NCBI GenBank assembly: GCA_038238185.1
Contig: JBBRXY010000016.1
Location: forward strand, 1 to 50,456
Direction: 5' to 3'
Length of the DNA: 50,456 nucleotides
Origin: DATAQC01 sp038238185
GTDB taxonomy: Bacteria; Actinomycetota; Acidimicrobiia; Acidimicrobiales; AC-14
Below the pieces are notes generated by a model that saw only the letters and a list, made by a program, of their open reading frames with translations, was not told the origin of the DNA and searched no databases. A program made the translations under genes and the position numbers. Of the stretch, positions 15,426 through 22,867 are shown piece after piece; positions within the stretch are counted from its first letter, which is position 1, and the number at the start of each line of letters is the position of its first letter.

Positions 15426-15959
15426 TTGGGGATCTGGGTCGTGATTCTTGAAGCGGTGGCGACCGAGAAGGAGCGGGTGGGCCTGGGCATCGAGCCAGGG
15501 GCGCTCGACGACCTCGCCGAAGAGTTGGCCGGCCATTACGCCGTCGTCTCCGAGCGTCCCGGTGCCTACGAAACCGAGCTGTGGGTCGAGGAGGGGACGG
15601 CCGGCGGAGCCGTGCTCGCCGCCCAGTTCCTCTGGCAGGCGGCCGTCCGCTACCTCGGCCTGCCGGCCTGGGAGGTGGTCCGCGCCGAAGCACGGGACGC
15701 CCATGCCCTGGAGATCGGCATCATCGACTGGCCCAGCCCCCCGGCCGGTCCCGACGACGAGGAGCCCGACGAGCTCCCCTCGTCCGACCCGGTGAGCCTC
15801 GGACCGGCCCCCGCCCGCACGGCACGACGAAAGCCTCCGGCCACGAAGGCTCCGGTCAAGAAGACTGTCGCCGAAAAGTCGGTTGCGAAGAAGGCCGCCG
15901 CCAAGAAGTCCCCTGCCAAGAAGGCTCCGTCCAAGAAGGCTCGGAGCGCTCGTCGTTGA
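15426..15959 (+). CDS. Protein with histone-H1-like Lys/Ala-rich tail
   Basis: I do not recognise the ordered domain. Residues 1-105 are compact and acidic (WVVILEAVATEKERVGLGIEPGALDDLAEEL in pieces; GGAVLAAQFLWQAAVRYLGLPAWEVVRAEARDA in pieces). An acidic linker (DDEEPDELPSSD) follows, then from about 130 a Lys/Ala/Pro tail with repeated AKKA/SPAKKA units ending in ARSARR. Such tails occur on actinobacterial HupB and on eukaryotic H1-like proteins and bind DNA or other polyanions. TTG start at 15426 with AGGGGAAGGG just upstream; GTG at 15441 is an alternative. Its TGA overlaps the TTG start of uppP (TTGA), so the two should be cotranslated. Confidence 0.72.
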   Translation: MGIWVVILEAVATEKERVGLGIEPGALDDLAEELAGHYAVVSERPGAYETELWVEEGTAGGAVLAAQFLWQAAVRYLGLPAWEVVRAEARDAHALEIGIIDWPSPPAGPDDEEPDELPSSDPVSLGPAPARTARRKPPATKAPVKKTVAEKSVAKKAAAKKSPAKKAPSKKARSARR

Positions 15960-16774
15960 CGTCGGTTCAGGCCGTCGTCTACGGCATCGTCCAGGGGCTC
16001 ACCGAATTCCTCCCGGTCTCCTCCACCGGCCACCTCAGGATCACCTCGGCCCTGGCGGGCTGGCCCGATCCGGGCGCGGCCTTCACCGCGGTGATCCAGC
16101 TCGGCACGCTCGCCGCCGTGCTCGTCTACTTCCGGGTGGAGTTGTGGCGGATCTCCGCCGCCGTGCTGCGTTCCCTCCGTACCAGGACCATGGCCGAAGC
16201 CGACGCCAAGCTCGGGTGGGGCATCATCATCGGCACCGTCCCGATCGTCGTCATCGGCTTCGCCCTCCGGGACGTGATCGAAGGCCCGGCCCGCAACCTC
16301 TGGGTGATCGCCGGTGGCCTCGGCCTGTTCAGCTTCGTCATGCTGGCCGCCGATCGCTACGCCGCCGACGAGCGCGATCTGGACTCGGCCACGGTGCCCG
16401 ATGCGGTGGCTATCGGAGTGGCCCAGGTGCTCGCCCTCGTGCCCGGTGTCTCCCGGTCGGGCGCCACGATCAGCATGGGGCTGACGCGCCGGTTCAACCG
16501 GGCTGCCGCCGCCCGCTTCTCCTTCCTGCTCTCGGTACCGGCGGTGGTGCTCTCAGGACTTTTCGAGTTGCGCAAGATCGGTGACCCCGGGGGTGCGTCG
16601 GCAGGCATCACCGCGATCGCCACCGTCGCCGCGTTCGTCATCGGGTACGCGTCGATTGCCGGCCTGTTGCGGCTCCTGGCGCACCACTCGTTGACGGTGT
16701 TCATCGTCTACCGAATAGCGCTCGCCGGGCTGCTCGTCGTGCTGCTGTCGGCAGGGACGATCTCGGCTCGATGA
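15956..16774 (+). CDS. uppP: Undecaprenyl-diphosphatase
   Basis: UppP (BacA) dephosphorylates undecaprenyl pyrophosphate to recycle the lipid carrier for peptidoglycan and other envelope polymers; overexpression in other bacteria gives bacitracin resistance. The 272-residue polytopic protein has the first signature GLTEFLPVSSTGHL (near 13-26) and the second PGVSRSGATISMGL (about 162-175), both expected at the active site, and about eight hydrophobic helices. I chose the TTG at 15956 because it forms a TTGA overlap with the stop of the preceding gene and gives the standard family N-terminus just before VQAVVYGIVQG. The frame is open further upstream inside the previous gene, but that part is a shadow. 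Confidence 0.94.
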   Translation: MTSVQAVVYGIVQGLTEFLPVSSTGHLRITSALAGWPDPGAAFTAVIQLGTLAAVLVYFRVELWRISAAVLRSLRTRTMAEADAKLGWGIIIGTVPIVVIGFALRDVIEGPARNLWVIAGGLGLFSFVMLAADRYAADERDLDSATVPDAVAIGVAQVLALVPGVSRSGATISMGLTRRFNRAAAARFSFLLSVPAVVLSGLFELRKIGDPGGASAGITAIATVAAFVIGYASIAGLLRLLAHHSLTVFIVYRIALAGLLVVLLSAGTISAR

Positions 16775-16843
16775 CGCGTCCTGGCGGCCTGCGACCCGCC
16801 CCATAGCCCATATGTTCTGCATGACAGAGGTCTGAAAGCCTTC

Positions 16844-16873
16844 CACTACGCGTCCTCCGGACGCCTGGTAGTG
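16844..16873. repeat. Two-part hairpin upstream of the small basic protein
   Basis: CACTAC-GCGTCC-TCC-GGACGC-CTG-GTAGTG folds as an inner perfect 6-bp stem and an outer perfect 6-bp stem with a 3-nt bulge on one side. It lies 70 bp after uppP and about 50 bp before the next start. It may terminate uppP transcription or act as an operator or leader for the gene at 16925. Confidence 0.45.
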
Positions 16874-16924
16874 TCCTATCGCACCGAGACTGACGGTGGC
16901 AGTACAACGAAAGGACTACCTGCG

Positions 16925-17356
16925 ATGCCCCGAAAGGCGGCTCCTCCGGCAGCCAAGCCGACCCGTTCCATGAGCGACGAGCACAAGGCCGCCCTGGCCG
17001 AGGGCCGAGAGCAGGGGCGGGCTGTTCGCCGCTATCTCGAAGCCCTCGAGGCCCACAAGCCCCGTCGTGGCCGCAAGCGCAATCCCGAGAACATCGCCAA
17101 GCGCCTCGAGAGGATCGACGAGGAGCTCCCCGGTGCCGACCCGCTCAGCCGCGTTCATCTACGCCAGGAGCGCATCGACCTCGAGCGCGAATTGAGCGCC
17201 GGAAGCCAAACGGTCGACATGGACGGGCTCGAGGCGGGGTTCGTCGCGGCCGCCGGTCCGTACAGCCTGCGCAAAGGCATCGGCTACGACGCCTGGCGAG
17301 AGGTTGGCCTCGAGCCCCGGGTGCTCAAGGCGGCGGGTATCGGGCGGGGGAAGTAA
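16925..17356 (+). CDS. Small basic protein, paralogue of 5014-5436
   Basis: The 143-residue protein shares its whole plan with the protein at 5014: a Lys/Ala/Pro-rich start, the identical run MSDEHKAALAEGREQG, the near-identical RAVRRYLEALE, the basic KPRRGRKRNPENI patch, ADPLSRVHLRQERIDLE and a C-terminal LRKGIGYDAWREVGLEPRVLKAAGI (in pieces). No catalytic motif is visible. I chose the ATG at 16925 because AAAGGA lies upstream and homology with the paralogue begins just inside. As inference, both are abundant basic accessory proteins of nucleic acid or ribosome; no function is established from the sequence. Confidence 0.8.
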   Translation: MPRKAAPPAAKPTRSMSDEHKAALAEGREQGRAVRRYLEALEAHKPRRGRKRNPENIAKRLERIDEELPGADPLSRVHLRQERIDLERELSAGSQTVDMDGLEAGFVAAAGPYSLRKGIGYDAWREVGLEPRVLKAAGIGRGK

Positions 17357-17516
17357 CACCCGGGCGTCATCCGCTGTTCTCGTCGTACCCCGGTCTCCCG
17401 TCGGCTCCCATGCCGTGACTGGGGGAAAATTGGGCGACAGTCCGGTTCGCATGTGCCGATAACCCTCTTATGACGGCGACGGCACCTGCGGCAGCGCGCA
17501 CGGGGCGTGGTGGCCG

Positions 17517-18662
17517 ATGAACGTCCGTTGGGCCGTACCGGGCCTCGCCGGGGTCATCCTCGCCCTCCTGGTAGGCAACGGCACGGTCCTGGCCCTCCGG
17601 GTCGGTGACAGCCAGGAAGCGGCCGTGCCCGCCGAGCTCAAACCCGTTCTCCCCGAGCTGGAAGCCTTTGTGCAACAGACCCGAGGCCTTCAGTTCAAGC
17701 ACCCCCCGAAGGTCAAGCTCATACCCGACTCGAAATTCCAGAGCCTCCTCCTCGACACCGGCTCCGACAGTGAGGGCTCAGCCGCCGACGGTGAGGCCTT
17801 CCTTGGCGTGATGAGGGCCCTCGGCTTGGTCGGCGACAAGGTCGACCTCGGTGAAGTGGCAAAGAAGCAGGTAAGTGACATCGTCGGCTTCTACGACTCC
17901 AAGAAGAAGGCGCTCTACGTACGGGGCGTAAGCCCGACTCCCTATGCCAAAGAGGTCCTCGTCCACGAGTTGACCCATGCTCTCGACGACCAGCACTTCG
18001 GCCTCTACCGCCCTGAGGTCTCCAACTCGAACGACGACGCCGGACCGGCCTTCCAGGCTCTCGCCGAGGGCGACGCCTTGCATGTCGAGCAGCAGTGGTA
18101 CGAGTCGCGCAGCCAGGAGGAACGAGACGCCATTGACGGGGCCGACAACCCCGCGTCGTCCGCTCCCAGCGACGGCGCCAAACCCGACGTGTTCACCCGG
18201 CTCATGGCCTTTCCCTATGCGGTGGGCCTCCCCTTTGTCGAGGCCGTCCTGGCCGCGGGTGGTCAGGCTCGCCTCGACACTGCCTTTCGGCATCCTCCGG
18301 TGACCACCGAACAGGTGCTGCACCCGGACCGGTTCCTGGCCGGCGAGGCCCCGCGCAAGGAACCGCCACCGGCCGCCGATGGAAAGCTCGTCGACGAGGG
18401 ATCTTTGGGCGAGCTCGGGCTCATCCTGGTCACCGGTACCGCCAATTCCCGGTCCGGCTCACTTCGGGCCTCGGAGGGCTGGGCCGGCGACAGCTACCGG
18501 GCGTGGACGAAGGGCGCCCAGACGTGCATCCGTTGGAACATCGAGATGGACACCGACAACGACACCCGTGAGCTGGTGACCGCCATGCAGGCATGGGCGG
18601 CCACCCAGCCGGGGGCAACCGTGACCCAGCCCGGACCGATCGAGATCGACAACTGCCGCTGA
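17517..18662 (+). CDS. Exported HELTH metalloprotease-like protein
   Basis: The 381-residue product has an N-terminal signal or anchor (about 4-27, PGLAGVILALLVGNGTVLAL). A zincin-type motif HELTH occupies residues 150-154 in VLVHELTHALDDQHFG, and E184 in ALAEGDA, 29 residues on, is a candidate third zinc ligand of a gluzincin. The rest is acidic with two or more Ser/Pro loops, and a cysteine pair near the C-terminus (QTCIRW ... IDNCR) suggests a disulfide outside the cell. I do not know the family name or substrate. A 160-bp gap separates it from the gene before. It is convergent with the sigma/anti-sigma pair, ten bases from that stop. Confidence 0.75.
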   Translation: MNVRWAVPGLAGVILALLVGNGTVLALRVGDSQEAAVPAELKPVLPELEAFVQQTRGLQFKHPPKVKLIPDSKFQSLLLDTGSDSEGSAADGEAFLGVMRALGLVGDKVDLGEVAKKQVSDIVGFYDSKKKALYVRGVSPTPYAKEVLVHELTHALDDQHFGLYRPEVSNSNDDAGPAFQALAEGDALHVEQQWYESRSQEERDAIDGADNPASSAPSDGAKPDVFTRLMAFPYAVGLPFVEAVLAAGGQARLDTAFRHPPVTTEQVLHPDRFLAGEAPRKEPPPAADGKLVDEGSLGELGLILVTGTANSRSGSLRASEGWAGDSYRAWTKGAQTCIRWNIEMDTDNDTRELVTAMQAWAATQPGATVTQPGPIEIDNCR

Positions 18663-18672
18663 GGGTCAGCCG

Positions 18673-19629
18673 CTACGACGACACCCGCACGCCCGTGACC
18701 ACGAAGCGCTCGACGGCCTTGAGGTGTCCCCCGGTGGAGGCGCTGACGGTGAGCACCCGGTCATGGTCACCGGCGAAGGACACGCTGGTCTGCCACGGGA
18801 TACCGGTGCTGCCGGCCGGGACGCAGCACTGCCGGCCGATCGGTACCTCCGTCGAGAGCTGGTGCACCTCGACGGCAATGCTCTCGTCGACCCCGTTGAT
18901 GGCGCCGCCGACGGTCATCGGAGAGACGACACTGGCGCCGTAGGCGGGCGTGTCGAGGGAGAAGTCGGGACCGTCGTTCGTGCCCACGACCTCCCACGGC
19001 GCCTCGGGGCCGGAACCGAAGCGCACGAGATGGAGCATCGCCGCCGTGGCCGTGCGTCCCCCTTCGGACTCGTAACCGACGGAAACCTGGGCATCGGTGG
19101 CTCCCACGGCATGGCCCGTCACCCGGTCGACCTCGGTGTAGCCGAGATAGCCCTGGGTGAAGCCGAGGGCCGTGAGATCGGCGTCGAGGTGCCAGGGTTG
19201 CGCCCCACTGGTGCGCGAGGCGTCCTGCCAGGCCCGAGCCTCGGCAATGCCGGCGAACGGCCACAGCGGTTGAAGGCCTTCGGCCGTGTGCAGTGTGCCG
19301 TCGGGCCGGGCCGTCGTCGGGACCCCGGGAGGCGCCACCATCGTGGACGGCTCCACCGGCGCCGTCGTTACCACCGAGGGCTGCGGCGCAGGAAGGCTCG
19401 ATGCCGTTGTCGAGACCCGGGACGGCGAGTGCCGCGCCAACCCCGGGAGCAGCAGCAGCGTGGCCAAGGCCGCTGCCACCAGGCTCACGCCGCCGAGGCC
19501 GGCGATCCAGACCTTCCTCCGGCGCTGCTGGGCCGCCACCCTGGACTCGACGTCGTCCCATCGATCGGGGGCGTCGACCCCCGAGGCGTCGTCGATGAGG
19601 GCTTGGCGCAGTTCGTGTTCGACGGTCAT
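18673..19629 (-). CDS. Single-pass membrane protein, likely anti-sigma partner
   Basis: The ATG at 19629 overlaps the sigma-factor stop as ATGA, so the 318-residue product is translationally coupled to it. It has a short cytoplasmic N-terminus (MTVEHELRQALIDDASGVDAPDRWDDVE in pieces, about 1-38), one membrane helix (about 40-63) and a Ser/Thr/Pro stalk. The extracytoplasmic domain of about 210 residues includes an adjacent Cys pair (RQCCVP). Position and topology fit an anti-sigma factor that holds the ECF sigma factor until an outside signal arrives. The usual zinc-binding HxxxCxxC anti-sigma motif is absent, so this role is inference. Confidence 0.68.
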   Translation of the reverse strand: MTVEHELRQALIDDASGVDAPDRWDDVESRVAAQQRRRKVWIAGLGGVSLVAAALATLLLLPGLARHSPSRVSTTASSLPAPQPSVVTTAPVEPSTMVAPPGVPTTARPDGTLHTAEGLQPLWPFAGIAEARAWQDASRTSGAQPWHLDADLTALGFTQGYLGYTEVDRVTGHAVGATDAQVSVGYESEGGRTATAAMLHLVRFGSGPEAPWEVVGTNDGPDFSLDTPAYGASVVSPMTVGGAINGVDESIAVEVHQLSTEVPIGRQCCVPAGSTGIPWQTSVSFAGDHDRVLTVSASTGGHLKAVERFVVTGVRVSS

Positions 19630-20162
19630 CGCTGGGGCTCCAGTAGGGCGGAGAGGGCGGCGAGGCCCCGGTGGACATGGGTCTTCACCGAGCCGACCGA
19701 GATCTTCAGGGTGGCGGCGATCTCGGCCTGGGAGAGATCGCAGTAGTACCGCAGGACGACGCACTCCTTCTGGCGGATCGGGAGTGCGGCGAGGGCGGCG
19801 AGCATCTGACGACGTTGCTCCCCGGCCAGTGCGGCCGTCTCGGCCGACTCCCCGCACGCAGGCTGTGGCACCGTTGTCCGCTCGACCACCCGCAGGTGGC
19901 GCAGGCGGGACCGGGCACCGTTGAGCACCACGCTACGCAGGTAGGCCAGAGCCTTGTCGGGGTCGTCGAGACGTCCCCAGGCCAGGTGGGCCTTCACGAA
20001 GGCGTCCTGCACCAGCTCCTCGGCCACGCCCTGGTCGTGGACCAGCAGCCAGGCCAGCCGCACGAGGGAGCGGCGTTCGGATCGGTAGAGATCTCGTAGC
20101 TCGACGTCGGCAGCCAATTCGTCCGTGCTCACTCTCGGGACCGGGACGGCGGCAATCATCAC
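19626..20162 (-). CDS. ECF RNA polymerase sigma factor (SigE-like)
   Basis: The 178-residue protein has sigma region 2 (about 25-88: YRSERRSLVRLAWLLVHDQGVAEELVQDAFVKAH in pieces) and region 4 with a helix-turn-helix (about 125-170: LPIRQKECVVLRYYCDLSQAEIAATLKISVGSVKTHVHRGL in pieces). A short linker replaces region 3, as expected for ECF factors. It would direct RNA polymerase to promoters for an envelope or stress response. The start is GTG at 20162 or the adjacent ATG at 20159; no clear ribosome site is visible. The next gene on the same strand, a membrane protein, overlaps it by four bases. Confidence 0.92.
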   Translation of the reverse strand: MMIAAVPVPRVSTDELAADVELRDLYRSERRSLVRLAWLLVHDQGVAEELVQDAFVKAHLAWGRLDDPDKALAYLRSVVLNGARSRLRHLRVVERTTVPQPACGESAETAALAGEQRRQMLAALAALPIRQKECVVLRYYCDLSQAEIAATLKISVGSVKTHVHRGLAALSALLEPQR

Positions 20163-20284
20163 CCAGCCAGACGCCTGAGGGCCGCTGGGCGTTGACAGAT
20201 GGGCACCGCTTGCCCCCGGCAGGTCGGCTACCTATGATCACCCGGGTCGCAATAGCGAGGTCCGACTCGAGGAGGAAGTACAAA

Positions 20285-20584
20285 ATGGTTGCAGGCGCGT
20301 GCACGGCAATAATTGCCTACGAAGTGAACGTCGACGACTCAGACAAATTCCTGAATGCCTGGAAAAAGGCCCAGGCCCACCTCAAGAAGCAGAAGGGCCA
20401 CGTCAGCACCATCCTGCACCGAAGCGCCTCGGCCAACCCCGACTTCCGGTTCGTGAACGTGGCCTCCTGGGCCAGCGCCGATGCCTTCCGCTCGGCGACG
20501 CAGAGCGCGGGCTTCCGGGAGGCGGCCGCACTGCTCGAGGCCTACCCCATCCACGCCTCGGTGTATGACATCGTCAAGCTCTGA
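20285..20584 (+). CDS. Antibiotic-biosynthesis-monooxygenase-fold protein
   Basis: The 99-residue protein looks like a single ABM-type ferredoxin-like domain: VNVDDSDKFLNAWKKAQAHL, GHVSTILHRSASANPDFRFVNVASWASADAFRSA (in pieces) and FREAAALLEAYPIHASVYDIV. Members of this fold include quinol monooxygenases and heme-degrading enzymes, but many small ones have no assigned substrate. No heme-ligand signature is obvious. The ATG at 20285 has GAGGAAG upstream, which decides the start over the longer in-frame reading from 20192. It stands alone, divergent from the sigma factor. Confidence 0.75.
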   Translation: MVAGACTAIIAYEVNVDDSDKFLNAWKKAQAHLKKQKGHVSTILHRSASANPDFRFVNVASWASADAFRSATQSAGFREAAALLEAYPIHASVYDIVKL

Positions 20585-20592
20585 TCCTCGAG

Positions 20593-20616
20593 CCCCCGGC
20601 GCATGGTCGTCGGGGG
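20593..20616 (+). terminator. Terminator-like hairpin
   Basis: CCCCCGGCG (20593-20601) pairs with CGTCGGGGG (20608-20616) over nine positions, one of them a G-U pair, around a 6-nt loop. It starts eight bases after the stop of the gene at 20285-20584. There is no T-tract, as is common for GC-rich actinobacterial terminators. Confidence 0.45.
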
Positions 20617-20656
20617 TGATGGGGGGCACGGATCGGCGGCGGGCCATACTCGGCTT

Positions 20657-20998
20657 ATGAATCCTCACCCCGTGAACACCCGCCCCGCCGATGTGGGGCG
20701 GAACCCGATGATCGCCAGGTTTCGCCTCGTCGCCTACGCCGAAGCCGCCACCTTCCTGATGCTCCTGGTCTGCGTGGTGATAAAGCGCGTCGTCCACGGA
20801 CCGAACCTGGTACCGGTCATGGGGCCCGTCCACGGGGTGCTGTTTCTCGTCTACTTCGTGATGGTGCTCCAGATACGGGCCAGCCAGGGATGGGCCCTCG
20901 GCAAGACGATCCTGGTGATCGTCGCCTCCGCCCTCCCGTTCGGAGGGTTCTTCGTGGGAAGCCACCTGACCGAGGAGAACACCGCCGTCGCGTCCTGA
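20657..20998 (+). CDS. DUF3817 membrane protein
   Basis: The 113-residue protein begins with a short polar leader and then has three hydrophobic segments typical of DUF3817: FRLVAYAEAATFLMLLVCVVIK (in pieces, about 24-45), the GPVHGVLFLVYFVMVLQI segment (about 58-75) and ILVIVASALPFGGFFV (about 87-102), with the conserved GPVHG turn. The function of this family is unknown. I chose the ATG at 20657; an ATG at 20708 would also keep all three helices. It is convergent with the gene ending at 21005. Confidence 0.8.
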   Translation: MNPHPVNTRPADVGRNPMIARFRLVAYAEAATFLMLLVCVVIKRVVHGPNLVPVMGPVHGVLFLVYFVMVLQIRASQGWALGKTILVIVASALPFGGFFVGSHLTEENTAVAS

Positions 20999-21004
20999 CC
21001 ATGC

Positions 21005-21718
21005 TTAGGGCGGGCCGCCGATCTCGTGGCGGACGCCGCCGCGCACGTCGGCGACCCGGGAGTTCTCACACGTCCCCGGGCCCAAGCGATTTTCGTGGCG
21101 CACCGGTTGGATCCGACCCTCGTTGGCCGTGGGCTCCCGGAAGGCCACCCGGCATTCGGCCAGGTCGTCGCAGCGCCCGATCGTCTCGTCTCGGTAACGC
21201 GTGGACATCACCGACCACCCGGCGAGCTGTCGCCAGCCGTCGGGTACCCGAATCCGGCCGATGACGTGTTCGCGGCCGACGGCCAGGTCGGAGACGGCCG
21301 CCGACCACCGTCCCGGCTCCTCGCTCCAGAGTCGCATTCCGTAGGATCGCCCGGCCTCCCAAGGCAGGGCGATCCGGCAGGTCCACGCCGGCCCGTCGCC
21401 GTTCCCAGGCCCGGAGCTGCCGTTGTCGGCGCCGACGGCATTGACGATGGAGAAGACGGCGAACTTGCCCAGAGGAGACGACCCCCTGCCGTCGCCTGCC
21501 TCCAGGCCGAACGATCCGCCGTCCCCGCCCGCCAGCTTGAACTCGTGGAGCATCGCCATGGAGGTCTGTGGCCCGGGATCGATCTCGGGCAGGACGATGT
21601 GTTCGAAGCTGGCGAAGCCGGCCTGGGTGGTCCTGAAGATCGTCGGTGACGGCGGCCACCACCACTCGGTGTGGACGTCGCGCGGGGTCGCGGTGGTGGA
21701 TGATCGCCGGCGCACCAT
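21005..21718 (-). CDS. Uncharacterised protein with TEWWWP motif
   Basis: I do not recognise this 237-residue protein with certainty. It has an early aromatic motif HTEWWWP (about 16-22), a Gly/Asp-rich middle (GGDGGSFGLEAGDGRG) and beta-rich segments (KFAVFSIVNAVGAD, WTCRIALPWEAGRSYGMRLW). Three Cys lie beyond the first (GRCDD, AECRV, GTCEN). The plan of an acidic Trp motif, a FSxW-like strand and a later GxxY strand recalls DUF3472, but the match is loose. No signal peptide is evident. It starts seven bases after the stop of the small Cys-motif membrane protein on the same strand, so the two are probably one transcript. Confidence 0.55.
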   Translation of the reverse strand: MVRRRSSTTATPRDVHTEWWWPPSPTIFRTTQAGFASFEHIVLPEIDPGPQTSMAMLHEFKLAGGDGGSFGLEAGDGRGSSPLGKFAVFSIVNAVGADNGSSGPGNGDGPAWTCRIALPWEAGRSYGMRLWSEEPGRWSAAVSDLAVGREHVIGRIRVPDGWRQLAGWSVMSTRYRDETIGRCDDLAECRVAFREPTANEGRIQPVRHENRLGPGTCENSRVADVRGGVRHEIGGPP

Positions 21719-21725
21719 GGCGGCC

Positions 21726-22031
21726 TCAGCCCGAGCTGGTGCGACGACCGTGGCGTACGCCCAGTCGCCAGCCGACCCATCCCGAGCCGACGGAGATCGC
21801 CACGAAGCCGGCCAGGCGGAAGATCAACGAGACCACCGCCACCAACCACCACCCCACCAACAACACGACGACGACCGCCAGGGCCAGGCCCGCTCCCCCG
21901 GTCCGGGGTCGCCTGACCGACGACGAAGGCCCGGTGCCTCCGCCCCTGGGTGCCTGGGCCGGCGAGGAGGCGAGCGTCGAGCAGATCAGGCACTCCCCCG
22001 AGATCAGGCCGTGGGGACACATCGTGGCCAT
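21726..22031 (-). CDS. Small membrane protein with N-terminal Cys motif
   Basis: The 101-residue protein begins MCPHGLISGECLIC, in which three Cys and a His could hold a zinc ion. A Gly/Pro/Ser-rich linker follows, then two hydrophobic helices (about 47-63 and 64-83, LALAVVVVLLVGWWLVAVV and IFRLAGFVAISVG) and a basic tail (GVRHGRRTSSG). It resembles small zinc-ribbon-plus-membrane proteins of unknown role. It sits first in a likely two-gene transcript with the TEWWWP protein, and 70 bp downstream of the MarR gene on the same strand. Confidence 0.65.
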   Translation of the reverse strand: MATMCPHGLISGECLICSTLASSPAQAPRGGGTGPSSSVRRPRTGGAGLALAVVVVLLVGWWLVAVVSLIFRLAGFVAISVGSGWVGWRLGVRHGRRTSSG

Positions 22032-22101
22032 CAGGGGCCGAACCGGGTGGCAGTCACGGCGCGAAGGCTACGACCAATTGGCGGTCACGGATCGAGGGAG
22101 G

Positions 22102-22593
22102 TCACCGGGAGGGCTTTGGTGCTAGGCGACCCTCCCCGACTCCCCGGCGCAGGAGGTCGGCCAGCACCCGGCGTTCGTCGGGCGAGAGGTCGTGGAGGAG
22201 AGGCAGGTCGACGGTGAGGCCGTCGCGGTGCTCCTGGCGCAGAGCGCGACCTGCGTCGGTGAGCACCAGGTGCTTCACCCGCCGATCCTCGGGGGCCACC
22301 CGTCGCTCGACCAGGCCCCTGGCCTCGAGGTGGTCGACGATGCCGGTGACGTTTGACGCGTCGCAGCACAAGCGCTGGGCCAGCTCGCGCATGGGCAGAG
22401 GTTGGTCGAGCTCGCGCAGGGCCATGGCCTGAGCGAAGGAGAGGTCGAAGTCGGCGGCGCGCTCGGTGAACCGCTGGCGCAGGTCGCCGGTGAGCCGGAA
22501 CAGCAGGGCCACCAGCTCTTCCAGGCTGGGCTCGCCATCACTGCCCATCCCGTCGACCAGCGTTGCGTCTCGGCCTCCCCCAGTTGTCACCAT
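22102..22593 (-). CDS. MarR-family transcriptional regulator
   Basis: The 163-residue protein has the MarR winged-helix fold: a dimerisation helix (LEELVALLFRLTGDLRQRF in part), the recognition region MRELAQRLCCDASNVTGIVDHLEARGLVERR (in pieces, about 68-97), the wing DRRVKHLVLT and C-terminal helices. The two adjacent Cys in QRLCCDASN lie beside the recognition helix and could make it redox-responsive, as inference. It is divergent from the MMPL exporter at 22868, the usual arrangement for a MarR repressor of an efflux gene. The ATG at 22593 lies 13 bp from a TTGACTA direct repeat, its likely operator. Confidence 0.9.
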   Translation of the reverse strand: MVTTGGGRDATLVDGMGSDGEPSLEELVALLFRLTGDLRQRFTERAADFDLSFAQAMALRELDQPLPMRELAQRLCCDASNVTGIVDHLEARGLVERRVAPEDRRVKHLVLTDAGRALRQEHRDGLTVDLPLLHDLSPDERRVLADLLRRGVGEGRLAPKPSR

Positions 22594-22605
22594 GAGTTCA
22601 TGATA

Positions 22606-22635
22606 GTTGACTAAGAAGATGGTTGACTAGCTTAA
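22606..22635. promoter_or_regulatory. GTTGACTA direct repeats, candidate MarR operator/promoter
   Basis: GTTGACTA occurs at 22606-22613 and again at 22622-22629, 16 bp apart. The first TTGACT (22607-22612) is a good -35 sequence for rightward transcription, with GCTTAA at 22630-22635 as a weak -10 at a 17-bp spacing. The repeats lie between the divergent MarR and MMPL genes. Confidence 0.5.
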
Positions 22636-22867
22636 GTTTCTGCGCTTTCATGTGGAGGGAGCTCGGCACCGTCGCATGGCGCAGGGCAGGGAGGACGGCT
22701 TCGATGACCCGACCACGGTTGCACCCATGCTCAAGACCGGGGAACCCGGATGGTGTCTCAGGTCCACCGATGAGTACACGGTCCGGCTGTCGTCAAACCT
22801 GCGAACCTGCCCCTCGCCGCACGAACTCGTTGGCTTCTACCGCTCGACCCGAACCCGGAGGACTTTC

